Assembly (NCBI RefSeq): GCF_003610915.1
Contig: NZ_NSDJ01000001.1
Span: 372,001 to 436,000, forward strand
Origin: Rahnella variigena
GTDB taxonomy: Bacteria; Pseudomonadota; Gammaproteobacteria; Enterobacterales; Enterobacteriaceae
DNA length: 64,000 bases
Reading direction: 5' to 3'
The notes beneath the pieces were generated by a model, which ran no database searches, was not told the DNA's origin, and saw only the letters and a program-made list of their open reading frames with translations. A program made the position numbers and the translations under genes. Shown in pieces: positions 17,919 to 28,041 of the stretch (position 1 is the first letter of the stretch; every line of letters begins with the position of its first letter).

Positions 17919-20474
17919 GTGAAGTTCGTAAAGTATTTATTGATTCTTGCAGTGTGTTGCATTTTGCTGGGAGCCGCCTCGATCTTCGGATTGTATAAAT
18001 ATATCGAGCCTCAGTTACCCGATGTCGCCACGCTCAAAGACGTGCGCCTGCAAACACCCATGCAGGTTTTCAGTGCTGATGGCGATTTAATCGCCCAATA
18101 CGGCGAAAAACGTCGTATCCCGCTGAAACTCGACCAAATCCCACCGGAAATGGTGCATGCGTTTATCGCGACCGAAGACAGTCGTTTCTATGAACACCAC
18201 GGCGTGGATCCAATCGGTATTTTCCGTGCGGCTTCCGTTGCGCTGGTGTCCGGCCATGCCTCACAGGGCGCGAGTACCATTACTCAGCAGCTGGCGCGTA
18301 ACTTCTTCTTAAGTCCTGAACGCACGCTGACCCGTAAAATTAAGGAAGCGTTTTTGGCCATCCGCATTGAGCAGATGATGTCCAAAGATGAAATCCTCGA
18401 GCTGTATCTCAACAAGATTTATCTCGGTTACCGTGCCTATGGCGTGGGTGCCGCTGCACAGGTTTATTTCGGTAAAGATGTCAGCCAGCTGACACTGAGT
18501 GAAATGGCAGTGATCGCCGGTCTGCCTAAAGCACCGTCAACCTTTAACCCGTTGTATTCCCATGACCGTTCTCTGGCGCGTCGTAACACCGTGCTGGCGC
18601 GTATGCTGGATGAGAAATACATCACGCAGGCGCAGTACGATCAGGCTCGCGCTGAGCCGCTGGTGGCGAATTATCATGCCCCGCACATTGAGTTCTCTGC
18701 GCCGTACCTGACAGAAATGGTGCGTCAGGAAATGGTGAAACGTTATGGCGATAACGCTTATAACGATGGCTACATGGTTTACACCACCATTACCAGGAAA
18801 ACGCAGCTTGCCGCGCAGGAAGCCTTGCGTACCAACGTTCTCAACTACGATATGCGTCACGGCTATCGCGGTCCGTCTAACGAGCTGTGGAAAGTCGGCG
18901 AACCGGCGTGGGATCAGGACAAAATTGTTCAGTCACTGAAAACGCTGCCAGTGTATGGCCCGCTGTTCCCTGCGGTCATCACCGCAACGGATGACGCACA
19001 GGCAACGGCGACCATGTCGAACCGCGCGGTGATCAGCCTGCCGTTCAGCGGCATGCGCTGGGCGCGTCCTTATCGCAACGACAATGCTCAGGGGCCGACC
19101 CCGAAAAAAGTGTCTGACGTGGTACGCCCAGGTCAGCAGATTTGGGTTCGTAAAGTGGGCGATGTCTGGTGGCTGGCGCAGGTTCCGGACGTGAACTCGG
19201 CTATCGTTTCGCTTAATCCAAACGACGGCGCGATTGAAGCACTGGTCGGCGGCTTTGACTTTAACCAGAGTAAATTCAACCGTGCCAATCAGGCGGTACG
19301 TCAGCTCGGTTCAAACATCAAACCGTTCCTGTATACCGCAGCAATGGACAAAGGCCTGACGCTGGCGACCATTCTGAATGACATGCCGATTACCCGCTGG
19401 GATGCCGGTGCCGGTACAGACTGGCGTCCGAAGAACTCACCGCCAACGTATTACGGTCCGATCCGCTTACGCCGGGGTCTGGGTGAGTCTAAAAACGTGG
19501 TGATGGTGCGTGCGATGCGTGCCATGGGTGTGGATTACGCAGCAGAATATCTGCAACGTTTCGGCTTCCCGGCTTCTAACATTGTGCATTCCGAATCGCT
19601 GGCGCTGGGCTCGGCTTCTTTCACCCCGTTACAGGTTGTGCGCGGTTACGCCACCCTGACCAACGGCGGCTATCTGGTTGACCCTTATTTCATCACCAAA
19701 ATCGTGGATGAATCCGGTCAGGTTCAGTTTGAAGCAAAACCTAAAATTGCCTGCCGCACCTGTAATATTCCGGTGATTTATGGCGATACTCAGAAATCAG
19801 CGGTGCTGTCCGATGACAACGTAGAAAACGTGGCGACATCGACCACCGGCAATAATACCAGCGTACCAACTCCGCAACTGGAGCAGGTCCCGCCTAACTC
19901 ACCGCAGGTTGACGCCGCGCAGCAATACGCGCCGCACGTGATCAGCACACCGCTTTCATTCCTGATAAGCGATGCACTGAACTCCAACATTTTCGGTGAA
20001 CCAGGCTGGATGGGGACCGGCTGGCGTGCAGGGCGTGACCTTAAGCGCCACGATATTGGCGGTAAAACCGGTACAACCAACAGCTCGAAAGATGCGTGGT
20101 TCTCAGGTTATGGCCCGAATGTTGTCACCTCGGTCTGGATTGGTTTTGACGATCACCGTCGTGATCTGGGTCGTTCAACGGCTTCAGGCGTGATCCCTGA
20201 TCAGATTTCCGGTGCAGAAGGCGGCGCGAAAAGTGCTCAGCCAGCCTGGGATGATTACATGAAAGCCGTGCTGGAAGGTGTGCCTGAACAACCACAAACG
20301 CCACCGCCAGGCGTGGTGACGGTCACTATCGATAAGAGTTCCGGTAAGTTGTCTGACGGCGGCGGTAACAGTCGTCCGGAATACTTCATCGACGGGACTC
20401 AGCCGACAGAACATGCCGTGCATGAAGTGGGGACCACCATCATGGATAACGGTCAGGAACATGAACTGTTCTGA
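17919..20474 (+). CDS. mrcA: Penicillin-binding protein 1A
   Basis: Bifunctional class A PBP: polymerises glycan (GT51) and crosslinks peptides in the periplasm, anchored by one N-terminal helix. The start is GTG 17919 (MKFVKYLLIL...), with GGGA 8 nt upstream, giving 851 aa like E. coli. GT motifs are EDSRFYEHHG (86-95) and GASTITQQLARNF. The OB/UB2 insert follows, and the transpeptidase has S465-x-x-K (GSNIKP), SKN (ESKNVV) and K716-TG (GGKTGTTN). It is divergent from hofM and followed by a strong terminator. Confidence 0.98.
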   Translation: MKFVKYLLILAVCCILLGAASIFGLYKYIEPQLPDVATLKDVRLQTPMQVFSADGDLIAQYGEKRRIPLKLDQIPPEMVHAFIATEDSRFYEHHGVDPIGIFRAASVALVSGHASQGASTITQQLARNFFLSPERTLTRKIKEAFLAIRIEQMMSKDEILELYLNKIYLGYRAYGVGAAAQVYFGKDVSQLTLSEMAVIAGLPKAPSTFNPLYSHDRSLARRNTVLARMLDEKYITQAQYDQARAEPLVANYHAPHIEFSAPYLTEMVRQEMVKRYGDNAYNDGYMVYTTITRKTQLAAQEALRTNVLNYDMRHGYRGPSNELWKVGEPAWDQDKIVQSLKTLPVYGPLFPAVITATDDAQATATMSNRAVISLPFSGMRWARPYRNDNAQGPTPKKVSDVVRPGQQIWVRKVGDVWWLAQVPDVNSAIVSLNPNDGAIEALVGGFDFNQSKFNRANQAVRQLGSNIKPFLYTAAMDKGLTLATILNDMPITRWDAGAGTDWRPKNSPPTYYGPIRLRRGLGESKNVVMVRAMRAMGVDYAAEYLQRFGFPASNIVHSESLALGSASFTPLQVVRGYATLTNGGYLVDPYFITKIVDESGQVQFEAKPKIACRTCNIPVIYGDTQKSAVLSDDNVENVATSTTGNNTSVPTPQLEQVPPNSPQVDAAQQYAPHVISTPLSFLISDALNSNIFGEPGWMGTGWRAGRDLKRHDIGGKTGTTNSSKDAWFSGYGPNVVTSVWIGFDDHRRDLGRSTASGVIPDQISGAEGGAKSAQPAWDDYMKAVLEGVPEQPQTPPPGVVTVTIDKSSGKLSDGGGNSRPEYFIDGTQPTEHAVHEVGTTIMDNGQEHELF

Positions 20475-20491
20475 TGCATAAGCTGTAAAGC

Positions 20492-20527
20492 AAAAAGCCG
20501 GTCTGCATCAAGCATGACCGGCTTTTT
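20492..20527. terminator. Bidirectional terminator mrcA/nudE
   Basis: AAAAAGCCGGTC / GACCGGCTTTTTT, a 12-bp stem with a 12-nt loop, A5 on the left and T6 on the right, placed between the convergent mrcA and nudE genes. Confidence 0.92.
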
Positions 20528-20549
20528 TAATGGGGTTTTATCGGGGAAT

Positions 20550-21107
20550 TCAGCGGGCGTTGCGCGTCAGAAAATCATGCGCAAGGAACAGAGCGCTGAC
20601 GTTACGGGCTTCGCAAAAATCAGGGTGTTGCAGCAATTCCATCATCCGCGAAACCGGCCAGCGGGTTTGCGGCAAGGGTTCCGGCTCATCGCCTTCCAGA
20701 CTTTTCAGGTAAAGATCTTTGGCAATGACGATATTCATGCGGCTGGAAAAATACGAAGGTGCCATAGTCAGTTTGGCCAGCACATCAAAATGCCGGGCAC
20801 CAAAGCCGACTTCTTCCATAAGTTCGCGGTTAGCCGCTTCCAGAATACTCTCGCCGGGATCAATCAGCCCTTTAGGAAAACCCAGTTCATAGCTTTCAAT
20901 GCCAACAGCATATTCGTGGATTAACACCAGCTCATTATCAATGACAGGAATAATCATCACCGCTTCGCGATCTGAGGGCCGCATACGTTCGTAAACACGC
21001 TCTGCGCCATTGCTGAACGTCAGATCAACGGATTCAATGGTGAACAGACGCGAACGGGCTACGGTTTCCACCTTAGTGATTTTCGGTTTTTGCAGGTGTT
21101 GTGTCAT
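20550..21107 (-). CDS. nudE: ADP compounds hydrolase NudE
   Basis: Nudix hydrolase that cleaves ADP-ribose, Ap3A and NADH-type dinucleotides. The 185-aa protein matches the E. coli length. The full Nudix box G-x5-E-x7-REUxEExGU is at about 80-102 (GLIDPGESILEA then ANRELMEEVGF), preceded by the AVGIESYELGFPKG segment typical of the ADP-ribose pyrophosphatase branch. It is divergent from igaA across 442 bp. Confidence 0.96.
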   Translation of the reverse strand: MTQHLQKPKITKVETVARSRLFTIESVDLTFSNGAERVYERMRPSDREAVMIIPVIDNELVLIHEYAVGIESYELGFPKGLIDPGESILEAANRELMEEVGFGARHFDVLAKLTMAPSYFSSRMNIVIAKDLYLKSLEGDEPEPLPQTRWPVSRMMELLQHPDFCEARNVSALFLAHDFLTRNAR

Positions 21108-21549
21108 TTCATCCCCAACTTATTATTCACCTGACCAGAGGTGTTCTAATGGGTTCGTTTTTCTGTTTAAAGACCGCTATCAATAAGCATTGTGCGTTAT
21201 TGAGAGCCAGAATCGCAATCTTTACTGTAAACCGGTTCAGAACGCACTCATTTTTTGCACAGAAAGCCCCTAAAAAATCAGCAAAAAAAGCGTAAAAAGC
21301 AACCGAACACTCACGCTGGTCACATTTTTGCTGTAACAAAAACATTGAGACATCAAAATAGGATTATACCGATACCAGACAGTTCTTAAATGCAGGTATC
21401 CTCTAGCGTGGTATTTTTGTGCATAATATTCACCCAAAGAATAATAAAATTCCTACCTAAAAGGCACTCGCGCGCAGAATGTGCATTCCATTTATGTATA
21501 ATACTTTCACAGAGTTGACGTAAGTCACCCACGTCTGAACGGGGATCGG
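21108..21549. promoter_or_regulatory. nudE-igaA divergent intergenic region
   Basis: 442 bp, AT-rich with several A/T tracts (around 21255-21300 and 21315-21345), unusually long for this position. A perfect -10 hexamer TATAAT stands at 21497-21502, about 48 bp before the igaA ATG, without a good -35, which suggests an activated or stress-type promoter. Short ORFs on both strands here look accidental. No repeat or RNA gene was recognised. Confidence 0.5.
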
Positions 21550-23691
21550 ATGAGCACAGTAGTCGTGACATTGGTGTTGTTGTGTATCGCAATCATTGCC
21601 ACAGCGTCTTATTTTTGGCTTGTATTGCGCCGCCGCCAACGCGACGAATCTGTCGTGCGTTTTTCCGCACCAAGCCAGCGCAAACTTTCACAAAAAGAAC
21701 GCGATGCCGTAGAGCGTTATCTTCGCCAGTATGAAGGCCTCGGGCAAACGCCGATCACCCATCGAAATAATCTGATTATCCTGCAAGATAAACTGACGCT
21801 GACCACTAAAAGCGAAAATGTTTACAGCCTTAAGCGTGCAATCACCCGTTATGGCGTGGCGAGCGAAGATCCGAATAAATGGCGTTATTTCCTGGATGCG
21901 ACTGAAATTCACCTGCCGCCTTTCTGGGAGCAGTACATCGCTCAGGAAAACGAAGTCGAGCTGATCAAAACTCAGACCCTGCCGCTGGTGATTTCACTCA
22001 ACGGCCACACTTTGGCCGATCATGTCTACGAAGGTCCGGTGCCGGTTTCAGCGGTAATCCCTTCACAGCCGCAGAACGCTTCAATCCGCCATGAAGAAAG
22101 TGAACATATTGAACTGGTGAAAGTGCGCAGCGAAACCCGCGAGGAACGCGCCCTGACCCGTTCGAACGGCGTCAAAGAAGCGCTGGCCGTTTCGGGTATT
22201 CTCCTGCTGCTGTTCATCACGTTGCAAAGTCCGGTGATCTTTCTCCCCTGGATCCTGATGGTTGCCGCAGCGCTGGCGGGCTGGGTTATCTGGCGGGTAG
22301 TGTCTGAACGCTTCGGTAAAAACCGTAAAGAAATCCACTGCCTGCGGGGTTTACCTAAACGCTGGGGATTATTTGGTGAGTCCAAGCAAGGTGATATCAG
22401 CAATATTTCTCTTGGTGCTATCGACCTGATATATCCGCCACACTGGCAACCTTATATTGGCCGCGACCTGGGTCAGCCGACGGATGTCGAAGTGTATATG
22501 AACAGTCAGGTTGTCCGTCAGGGCAGCATTTTGTCATTGCATGATGAGGTCAAAAAATTCCCGCTCCAGCTTTGGGGAAAAAATCTTGTACTGGCTACCA
22601 GCGCATTTCTTCTGCTGCTGGCATTAGTGGTTTATGTCCCTCTTGGCCTGCCATTGAAGCTCAGCATTGCCTGGCTACAGGGTGCGCAAAGTACGCAGGT
22701 TAACAGCGTTCAGGATCTGGAAAAAACTACGCTGCGCGTTGGCGATACCCTGAAAGTTCAGGGGACTGGCATGTGTTATGTGCCACCGTCAGCTATCCGT
22801 ACCACCTCCGGTTATATGCCTTTCGATTGTTCAGCCATCTACTGGAATAACGCAACGCCGCTGCCTGTACCGCAGTCAGAAATCATTGAAGCCGCGACGG
22901 CGTTGCAGACTACCGTCAATAATCAGATGCACCCCGGCGAAAGCCCGGAGCAAAACATCAACCCTCAGCTGGCTACCGCGATTGAGAAATCCGGCATGAT
23001 CCTGCTGGATGACTTTGCCGATATCGTGCTGAAAACAGAAGCGTTATGCGGAAACAGCAATGATTGCGTGCGGCTGAAAAACGCGCTGGTGAATCTGGGG
23101 AACTCAAGTAACTGGAATTCACTGGTCAAACGGGCGAAAGCGGGCTCATTGCAGGGCATCAACGTGCTGTTGCGACCGGTCAGTGCGCAGTCGCTGAGTG
23201 AGCTGGTGAATAACGCCACGTCGTCGTTCTTCATGCAGGAAACCCGTCGTGCGGCTGACAGCCTCAACAGCCCGCCTCCAGGTGGCTTCTTAATCAGCAA
23301 TGATGAAGGCCGCAATTTGATTGAAATGCCAGTGCCCCCGGTCGGGTTGTACGCCAATCCGCCACAGGATCAGTGGAAGCAACTGCAACACTTATCTACC
23401 CTGCTGCTTCACACCCCGTTCAGTGCACAGGGTGTGATCACCAGTATCAGCGTTGATGCCAACGGTACCCGTCATATTTCATTGCACAGCGAGCCGGACA
23501 TCTCGACGCTGTGGCGTTATCTCGGTACCAGCGTGTTGCTGTTCCTGTTGTTCGGAATTCTGCTGGTGAACAGCGTGTTGTTTATCAGCCGCTTTATAAA
23601 AGATAAGCGTCGCATCGACGATATCCAGCAACATTACAATTCGTGTTTTCACCCCACGCTGACGCCTGTGATGCCACATAACCCTGGCTGA
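21550..23691 (+). CDS. igaA: Rcs phosphorelay attenuator IgaA
   Basis: Polytopic inner-membrane protein (YrfF/UmoB family) that holds the Rcs envelope-stress phosphorelay off by contacting RcsD and RcsF; often essential. At 713 aa it is nearly the E. coli length. There is a TM helix at about 3-25, a cytoplasmic domain, paired helices at about 215-255, another at about 345-370, a large periplasmic domain and a last helix at about 655-675. The periplasmic domain has four Cys (about 409, 427, 500, 506), matching the two-disulfide pattern known for IgaA. ATG at 21550 follows GGGGAT. Confidence 0.96.
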   Translation: MSTVVVTLVLLCIAIIATASYFWLVLRRRQRDESVVRFSAPSQRKLSQKERDAVERYLRQYEGLGQTPITHRNNLIILQDKLTLTTKSENVYSLKRAITRYGVASEDPNKWRYFLDATEIHLPPFWEQYIAQENEVELIKTQTLPLVISLNGHTLADHVYEGPVPVSAVIPSQPQNASIRHEESEHIELVKVRSETREERALTRSNGVKEALAVSGILLLLFITLQSPVIFLPWILMVAAALAGWVIWRVVSERFGKNRKEIHCLRGLPKRWGLFGESKQGDISNISLGAIDLIYPPHWQPYIGRDLGQPTDVEVYMNSQVVRQGSILSLHDEVKKFPLQLWGKNLVLATSAFLLLLALVVYVPLGLPLKLSIAWLQGAQSTQVNSVQDLEKTTLRVGDTLKVQGTGMCYVPPSAIRTTSGYMPFDCSAIYWNNATPLPVPQSEIIEAATALQTTVNNQMHPGESPEQNINPQLATAIEKSGMILLDDFADIVLKTEALCGNSNDCVRLKNALVNLGNSSNWNSLVKRAKAGSLQGINVLLRPVSAQSLSELVNNATSSFFMQETRRAADSLNSPPPGGFLISNDEGRNLIEMPVPPVGLYANPPQDQWKQLQHLSTLLLHTPFSAQGVITSISVDANGTRHISLHSEPDISTLWRYLGTSVLLFLLFGILLVNSVLFISRFIKDKRRIDDIQQHYNSCFHPTLTPVMPHNPG

Positions 23692-23814
23692 AAACCGCAG
23701 GGTGGCTCTGCGCCGCCCTGTGAAATTATGCTACCCTGAAACCCTTCCCCTGCTCTCACTTTTTCTTTCCTGCGGCGCCCGGTACCACTTCAGCCGACAG
23801 GACATGGAGTTTTC

Positions 23815-24504
23815 ATGCCCCCTGATTTTAACTGGAATTCCATTGATACCGTTTTGCTCGACATGGACGGCACATTGCTGGATCTGGCGTTCGACAGCCA
23901 GTTCTGGTTGCAGGATGTACCGTTAGCACTCAGCCAGCAGCGGTCTATTCCGCTTGAAAATGCCCGGCAGATTATTCATGAGGAATATCTGGCGGTGCAG
24001 CACACCATGAACTGGTATTGCTTTGATTACTGGAGCGAGCAGCTGGACATGGATATCTATCAGATGACCACAAATATCGGCAAAAATGCGCGATTGCGTG
24101 ACGATACGCTGCCTTTTCTGACGCATCTTCGTGAAAGCGGGCGTCAGACTATTTTGCTGACCAACGCACATCCGCACAGCCTGTCCGTTAAAATTGAGCA
24201 TACCGGTTTAGATCAGCACCTTGATTTATTACTTTCCACCCACACATTTGGATATCCGAAGGAAGATCAGCGGTTGTGGTCTGCGGTCCAAAAGCAAACA
24301 GGCTTTGATCCTGAACGGACTTTATTTGTCGATGACGGTGAGCCGATCCTGAATGCGGCAAAAACCTTCGGTATCCGCTATTGTCTGGGTATAGAAAATC
24401 CGGATTCGACCATGGCAGATAAGTCATTTCAGGACCATCCCTCCATTAATGACTTCCGTAGCCTGTTGCCTTCGATTCACCCCGTAACAGGCCCGGCTAA
24501 ATAA
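23815..24504 (+). CDS. yrfG: GMP/IMP nucleotidase (HAD family)
   Basis: HAD phosphatase that dephosphorylates purine nucleotides, preferring GMP/IMP in E. coli. The 229-aa protein has motif I LLDMDGTLLDL (about 14-24), motif II LLTNAHPHSL, the lysine segment GYPKEDQRLW and motif III FVDDGEPILNAA. ATG 23815 has GGAG 5-6 nt upstream. It lies 24 bp before hslR in the conserved igaA-yrfG-hslR-hslO order. Confidence 0.94.
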   Translation: MPPDFNWNSIDTVLLDMDGTLLDLAFDSQFWLQDVPLALSQQRSIPLENARQIIHEEYLAVQHTMNWYCFDYWSEQLDMDIYQMTTNIGKNARLRDDTLPFLTHLRESGRQTILLTNAHPHSLSVKIEHTGLDQHLDLLLSTHTFGYPKEDQRLWSAVQKQTGFDPERTLFVDDGEPILNAAKTFGIRYCLGIENPDSTMADKSFQDHPSINDFRSLLPSIHPVTGPAK

Positions 24505-24528
24505 TTCCGGCAGCGTCAGGGGAGAAAG

Positions 24529-24933
24529 ATGAAAGGTAAAAAGGACGACGACGAGAACGCAGTACGTCTCGATAAATGGCTGTGGGCAGCTCGTTTTTAT
24601 AAGACCCGCGCGCTGGCACGAGAGATGATTGATGGCGGCAAAGTGCATTACAACGGCCAGCGGGGGAAACCCAGCAAGCTGATGGAACTGAATGCCGAAA
24701 TAACGCTGCGTCAGGGAAATGACACCAAAACGATCACCGTTCTGGGGCTGACTACTCAGCGCCGCAGCGCGGAAGAAGCACAGAAACTGTATCAGGAAAC
24801 CGACGCAAGCATTGCCAGCCGGGAGAAAATCTCCGAGGCCCGCAAAATGAATGCAATGCCGCATCCGGACAGACGCCCGGATAAAAAGGAACGGCGGACC
24901 CTGATCAAATTTAAATATGGCGATTCTGAATAA
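24529..24933 (+). CDS. hslR: Ribosome-associated heat shock protein Hsp15
   Basis: S4-fold RNA-binding protein that rescues 50S subunits carrying stalled nascent chain-tRNA. The 134-aa protein has the S4 domain at about 10-75 (VRLDKWLWAARFYKTRALAREMIDGGKV) and a basic C-terminal tail rich in K/R and ending FKYGDSE. AGGGGAGA precedes the ATG. A heat-shock promoter would be expected upstream in the operon, but I did not identify one. Confidence 0.96.
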   Translation: MKGKKDDDENAVRLDKWLWAARFYKTRALAREMIDGGKVHYNGQRGKPSKLMELNAEITLRQGNDTKTITVLGLTTQRRSAEEAQKLYQETDASIASREKISEARKMNAMPHPDRRPDKKERRTLIKFKYGDSE

Positions 24934-24991
24934 ATCCGCAATCCTTCGGTGAAGGATGAAGGATTTGAGTTCGCTAAACAGAGAGAAAATT

Positions 24992-25876
24992 ATGTCTAAT
25001 CACGACCAACTGCATCGCTACCTGTTCAATCATCACGCCGTTCGCGGTGAACTGGTCTCGCTCAAAGAAACCTTCCGGGAGATTGTTGCCGGTCATGACT
25101 ATCCAGCAGAAGTCCGTAATCTGCTGGGCGAAATGTTGGTGGCGACCAGCCTGCTGACCGCGACCCTGAAATTCGACGGCGATATTACCGTGCAGCTGCA
25201 GGGCGATGGCCCGCTGAAACTGGCCGTGATTAACGGGAACAACAAACAGGAACTGCGCGGTATTGCGCGTCTGCAAGGTGACATTACCGAAGGCAGTTCT
25301 CTGAAAGAGATGATTGGTAACGGCTACATGGTGATCACCATTTCTCCGACCGTCGGTGAACGCTATCAGGGCGTGGTCGGTCTGGAAGGTGAAAACCTGG
25401 CGGAATGCCTGGAAAACTACTTCATGCAATCCGAGCAATTGCCAACCCGCATCTTCATCCGTACCGGTGAAGTTGAAGGCCAGCCTGCTGCAGGCGGCAT
25501 GTTGTTGCAGGTTCTGCCCGCTGAAGATACCGATCCTGAAGAATTCAGTCATCTGGCGCAGCTGACCACCACCATCAAAGCGGAAGAGCTGCTGAACCTT
25601 CCGGCTAACGAAGTGCTTTACCGCCTGTATCATCAGGAAGAAGTCACGCTATACGAACCGCAGGAAGTCTGTTTCCGTTGTACCTGCTCGCGTGAACGCT
25701 GTGCAGGCGCGCTGCTGACGCTGCCAGATGAAGATATTCTCGAAATGCTGGAAGCGGATGGCAAAATCGAAATGCACTGCGATTATTGCGGCGCAGACTA
25801 CGAGTTTGACGCGATGGATATGGCGACGCTGAAAGCGGGCGGAGATGTTCACTCCGGAGATGACCAGGTTCACTGA
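24992..25876 (+). CDS. hslO: Redox-regulated chaperone Hsp33
   Basis: Holdase chaperone activated by oxidation. The start is ATG 24992 ([20 protein letters not shown]), which matches the family and gives 294 aa; the in-frame ATG at 24956 would add 12 unconserved residues. The zinc-binding redox switch is CTCSRERC followed later by CDYCG, i.e. CxC...CxxC, at about residues 230-266. It sits 58 bp after hslR and ends with a strong terminator. The E. coli neighbour yhgE is absent; pckA follows directly. Confidence 0.96.
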   Translation: MSNHDQLHRYLFNHHAVRGELVSLKETFREIVAGHDYPAEVRNLLGEMLVATSLLTATLKFDGDITVQLQGDGPLKLAVINGNNKQELRGIARLQGDITEGSSLKEMIGNGYMVITISPTVGERYQGVVGLEGENLAECLENYFMQSEQLPTRIFIRTGEVEGQPAAGGMLLQVLPAEDTDPEEFSHLAQLTTTIKAEELLNLPANEVLYRLYHQEEVTLYEPQEVCFRCTCSRERCAGALLTLPDEDILEMLEADGKIEMHCDYCGADYEFDAMDMATLKAGGDVHSGDDQVH

Positions 25877-25897
25877 TCGTTAACAGTTTAAAATTGA

Positions 25898-25926
25898 GGG
25901 ACTTTTCGCCGAAAAGTCCCTTTTTT
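25898..25926 (+). terminator. Intrinsic terminator after hslO
   Basis: GGGACTTTTC / GAAAAGTCCC, a 10-bp perfect stem with a 3-nt loop and T6 immediately after. Ends the yrfG-hslR-hslO transcript. Confidence 0.93.
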
Positions 25927-26102
25927 GTTTCTTTTACATAACCTTTTTGCATACCTTTCGAGTTTTTCATCACAATTCTGGAAAAACATTTACACCTCCC
26001 GTTATTCTTTGAGACTTGTCGCGGTTAAAACGCGATAAATACCTACAATAACAACTGATTTATCCCTACCGAGGGATTCAAAGTTCAGTGAGGAGCAGGG
26101 AA

Positions 26103-27725
26103 ATGCCTACGACTATCGGGATCACCGCCGAAAAACTCGCCCTTTATGGGATTCATCAGAATAGCGAAATCGTCTATAACCCTGATTACGAAACTCTTTT
26201 TAATGAAGAGACGGCGCCGGGTCTCGAAGGCTTTGAGCGCGGGCAAGTGACAGAGCTGGGTGCAGTCAATGTGGATACCGGTATCTTCACCGGTCGTTCG
26301 CCGAAAGATAAATACATCGTCCGCGATGACACCACCCGCGATACGCTGTGGTGGTCTGATCAGGGCAAAGGCAAAAATGATAACAAGCCGATGTCACAGG
26401 AAACCTGGACGTCACTGAAGGCTCTGGTGAGCAAACAGTTGTCCGGCAAACGTCTGTTTATCATTGATGCTTTCTGCGGCGCAAACGCCGATTCCCGTCT
26501 TAAAGTCCGCTTTATTACCGAAGTCGCCTGGCAGGCGCATTTCGTCAAAAACATGTTTATCCGCCCGACCGAAAGCGAACTGGAAAATTTCGAACCTGAT
26601 TTCATCGTCATGAACGGCGCGAAATGCACCAATCCTGACTGGCAGAAACAGGGGCTGAATTCAGAAAACTTCATCGCCTTCAACCTGACCGAGCGTATCC
26701 AGCTGATCGGCGGTTCGTGGTATGGCGGCGAAATGAAGAAAGGCATGTTCGCCGTCATGAATTATCTGCTGCCATTACAAGGCATTGCTTCCATGCACTG
26801 TTCGGCTAACGTCGGCGAAAAAGGCGATGTCGCGGTATTTTTCGGGCTTTCAGGCACGGGTAAAACCACGTTGTCGACGGATCCGAAGCGCAAACTTATC
26901 GGCGACGATGAACACGGCTGGGACGATGATGGTGTCTTCAATTTTGAAGGCGGTTGCTATGCCAAAACCATCAAACTTAGCAAAGAAGCCGAACCGGAAA
27001 TCTTCAAAGCCATCAAACGCGACGCGTTACTGGAAAACGTGATGGTCAGTGAAGACGGCAAAATCGACTTTGATGACGGCAGCAAAACCGAGAACACCCG
27101 CGTTTCATACCCGATTTACCACATTGAAAATATCGTCAAGCCGGTTTCCAAAGCCGGACACGCCAGCAAAGTAATTTTCCTGACTGCTGATGCGTTTGGT
27201 GTCCTGCCGCCAGTTTCGCGCCTGACAGCTTCGCAGACGCAATATCATTTCCTGTCCGGTTTTACGGCCAAACTTGCAGGCACTGAGCGTGGCGTCAATG
27301 AACCGACTCCGACATTCTCCGCCTGCTTCGGTGCCGCGTTCCTGATGCTGCACCCGACGCAATACGCAGAAGTATTAGTGAAACGTATGGAAACTGCGGG
27401 CGCACAGGCTTATCTGGTGAATACAGGCTGGAATGGCACCGGCAAACGCATCTCGCTGAAGAACACCCGTGCGATTATCAATGCCATCTTAGATGGCACT
27501 ATTGATGATGCCGAAACGTTCACTCTGCCGATGTTTGACCTGGCCGTTCCGACTACGTTACCGGGCGTCGACACCCATATTTTGGATCCGCGCAATACCT
27601 ACGCCAGCCGTGAGCAGTGGCAGGAAAAAGCAGAGCATCTCGCGCAATTGTTTATCGATAACTTTGATAAATATACCGACACCCCGGCAGGTGCCGCGTT
27701 GGTCAGCGCCGGACCGAAACGGTAA
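26103..27725 (+). CDS. pckA: Phosphoenolpyruvate carboxykinase (ATP)
   Basis: First committed step of gluconeogenesis: oxaloacetate plus ATP gives PEP plus CO2. The start is ATG 26103 because GAGGAGCAGG just upstream is the ribosome site; an in-frame GTG at 26088 would overlap it. This gives 540 aa, the E. coli length. The kinase-1a P-loop [11 protein letters not shown] contains Lys-254, followed by the metal/kinase-2 segment [20 protein letters not shown]; the oxaloacetate region [12 protein letters not shown] is also intact. The upstream 176 bp must hold its promoter; no convincing CRP site was found. Confidence 0.98.
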   Translation: MPTTIGITAEKLALYGIHQNSEIVYNPDYETLFNEETAPGLEGFERGQVTELGAVNVDTGIFTGRSPKDKYIVRDDTTRDTLWWSDQGKGKNDNKPMSQETWTSLKALVSKQLSGKRLFIIDAFCGANADSRLKVRFITEVAWQAHFVKNMFIRPTESELENFEPDFIVMNGAKCTNPDWQKQGLNSENFIAFNLTERIQLIGGSWYGGEMKKGMFAVMNYLLPLQGIASMHCSANVGEKGDVAVFFGLSGTGKTTLSTDPKRKLIGDDEHGWDDDGVFNFEGGCYAKTIKLSKEAEPEIFKAIKRDALLENVMVSEDGKIDFDDGSKTENTRVSYPIYHIENIVKPVSKAGHASKVIFLTADAFGVLPPVSRLTASQTQYHFLSGFTAKLAGTERGVNEPTPTFSACFGAAFLMLHPTQYAEVLVKRMETAGAQAYLVNTGWNGTGKRISLKNTRAIINAILDGTIDDAETFTLPMFDLAVPTTLPGVDTHILDPRNTYASREQWQEKAEHLAQLFIDNFDKYTDTPAGAALVSAGPKR

Positions 27726-27746
27726 TCTGGCAATAATCTCTCATCA

Positions 27747-27770
27747 GGCGCGGGCTTCCGCGCCTTTTTT
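27747..27770 (+). terminator. Intrinsic terminator after pckA
   Basis: GGCGCGG / CCGCGCC, a 7-bp stem with a GCTT loop and T6, 22 bp after the pckA stop. Confidence 0.92.
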
Positions 27771-27828
27771 ATTGCAACCGGCCCGGCAGCATTTCAGAAT
27801 GACGGCATTGCTGTCAGAGGAACCTCAT

Positions 27829-28041
27829 ATGGCGACGATTACCGTACGCAATCTCGATGACGATGTGAAGGAACTGCTGCGTATCGCGGCGGCCAAAAAA
27901 GGCCACTCGATGGAAGAAGAAGCACGTCTCATTCTGAAACAGGCGCTCACTCCCACCCAGCCTGACTTTGGCCTCGGTAGCCAGCTCCGCCAGCGTTTTT
28001 CATCCGTGATCGCTGAGCCACTGGAACTGCCACCCAAATGA
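27829..28041 (+). CDS. FitA/VapB-type ribbon-helix-helix antitoxin
   Basis: A 70-aa antitoxin that would bind its own promoter and neutralise the following PIN-domain protein. The N-terminus MATITVRNLDDDVKELLRIAA is a classic ribbon-helix-helix strand and helix, GHSMEEEARLILKQAL is the second helix, and the C-terminal tail (PDFGLGSQLRQRF...EPLELP) matches the toxin-binding tails of FitA. GAGG precedes ATG 27829. The toxin start overlaps its stop (ATGA). It is inserted between pckA and envZ, which are adjacent in E. coli, indicating an acquired module. Confidence 0.88.
   Translation: MATITVRNLDDDVKELLRIAAAKKGHSMEEEARLILKQALTPTQPDFGLGSQLRQRFSSVIAEPLELPPK

Noticed and set aside
21127..21345. 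72-codon minus-strand ORF in the nudE-igaA gap
   Set aside because: AT-rich, Cys/Phe/Ala-rich accidental look; no ribosome site seen.
25965..25985. CRP site upstream of pckA
   Set aside because: Only the TCACA half is present; the left half does not match TGTGA.
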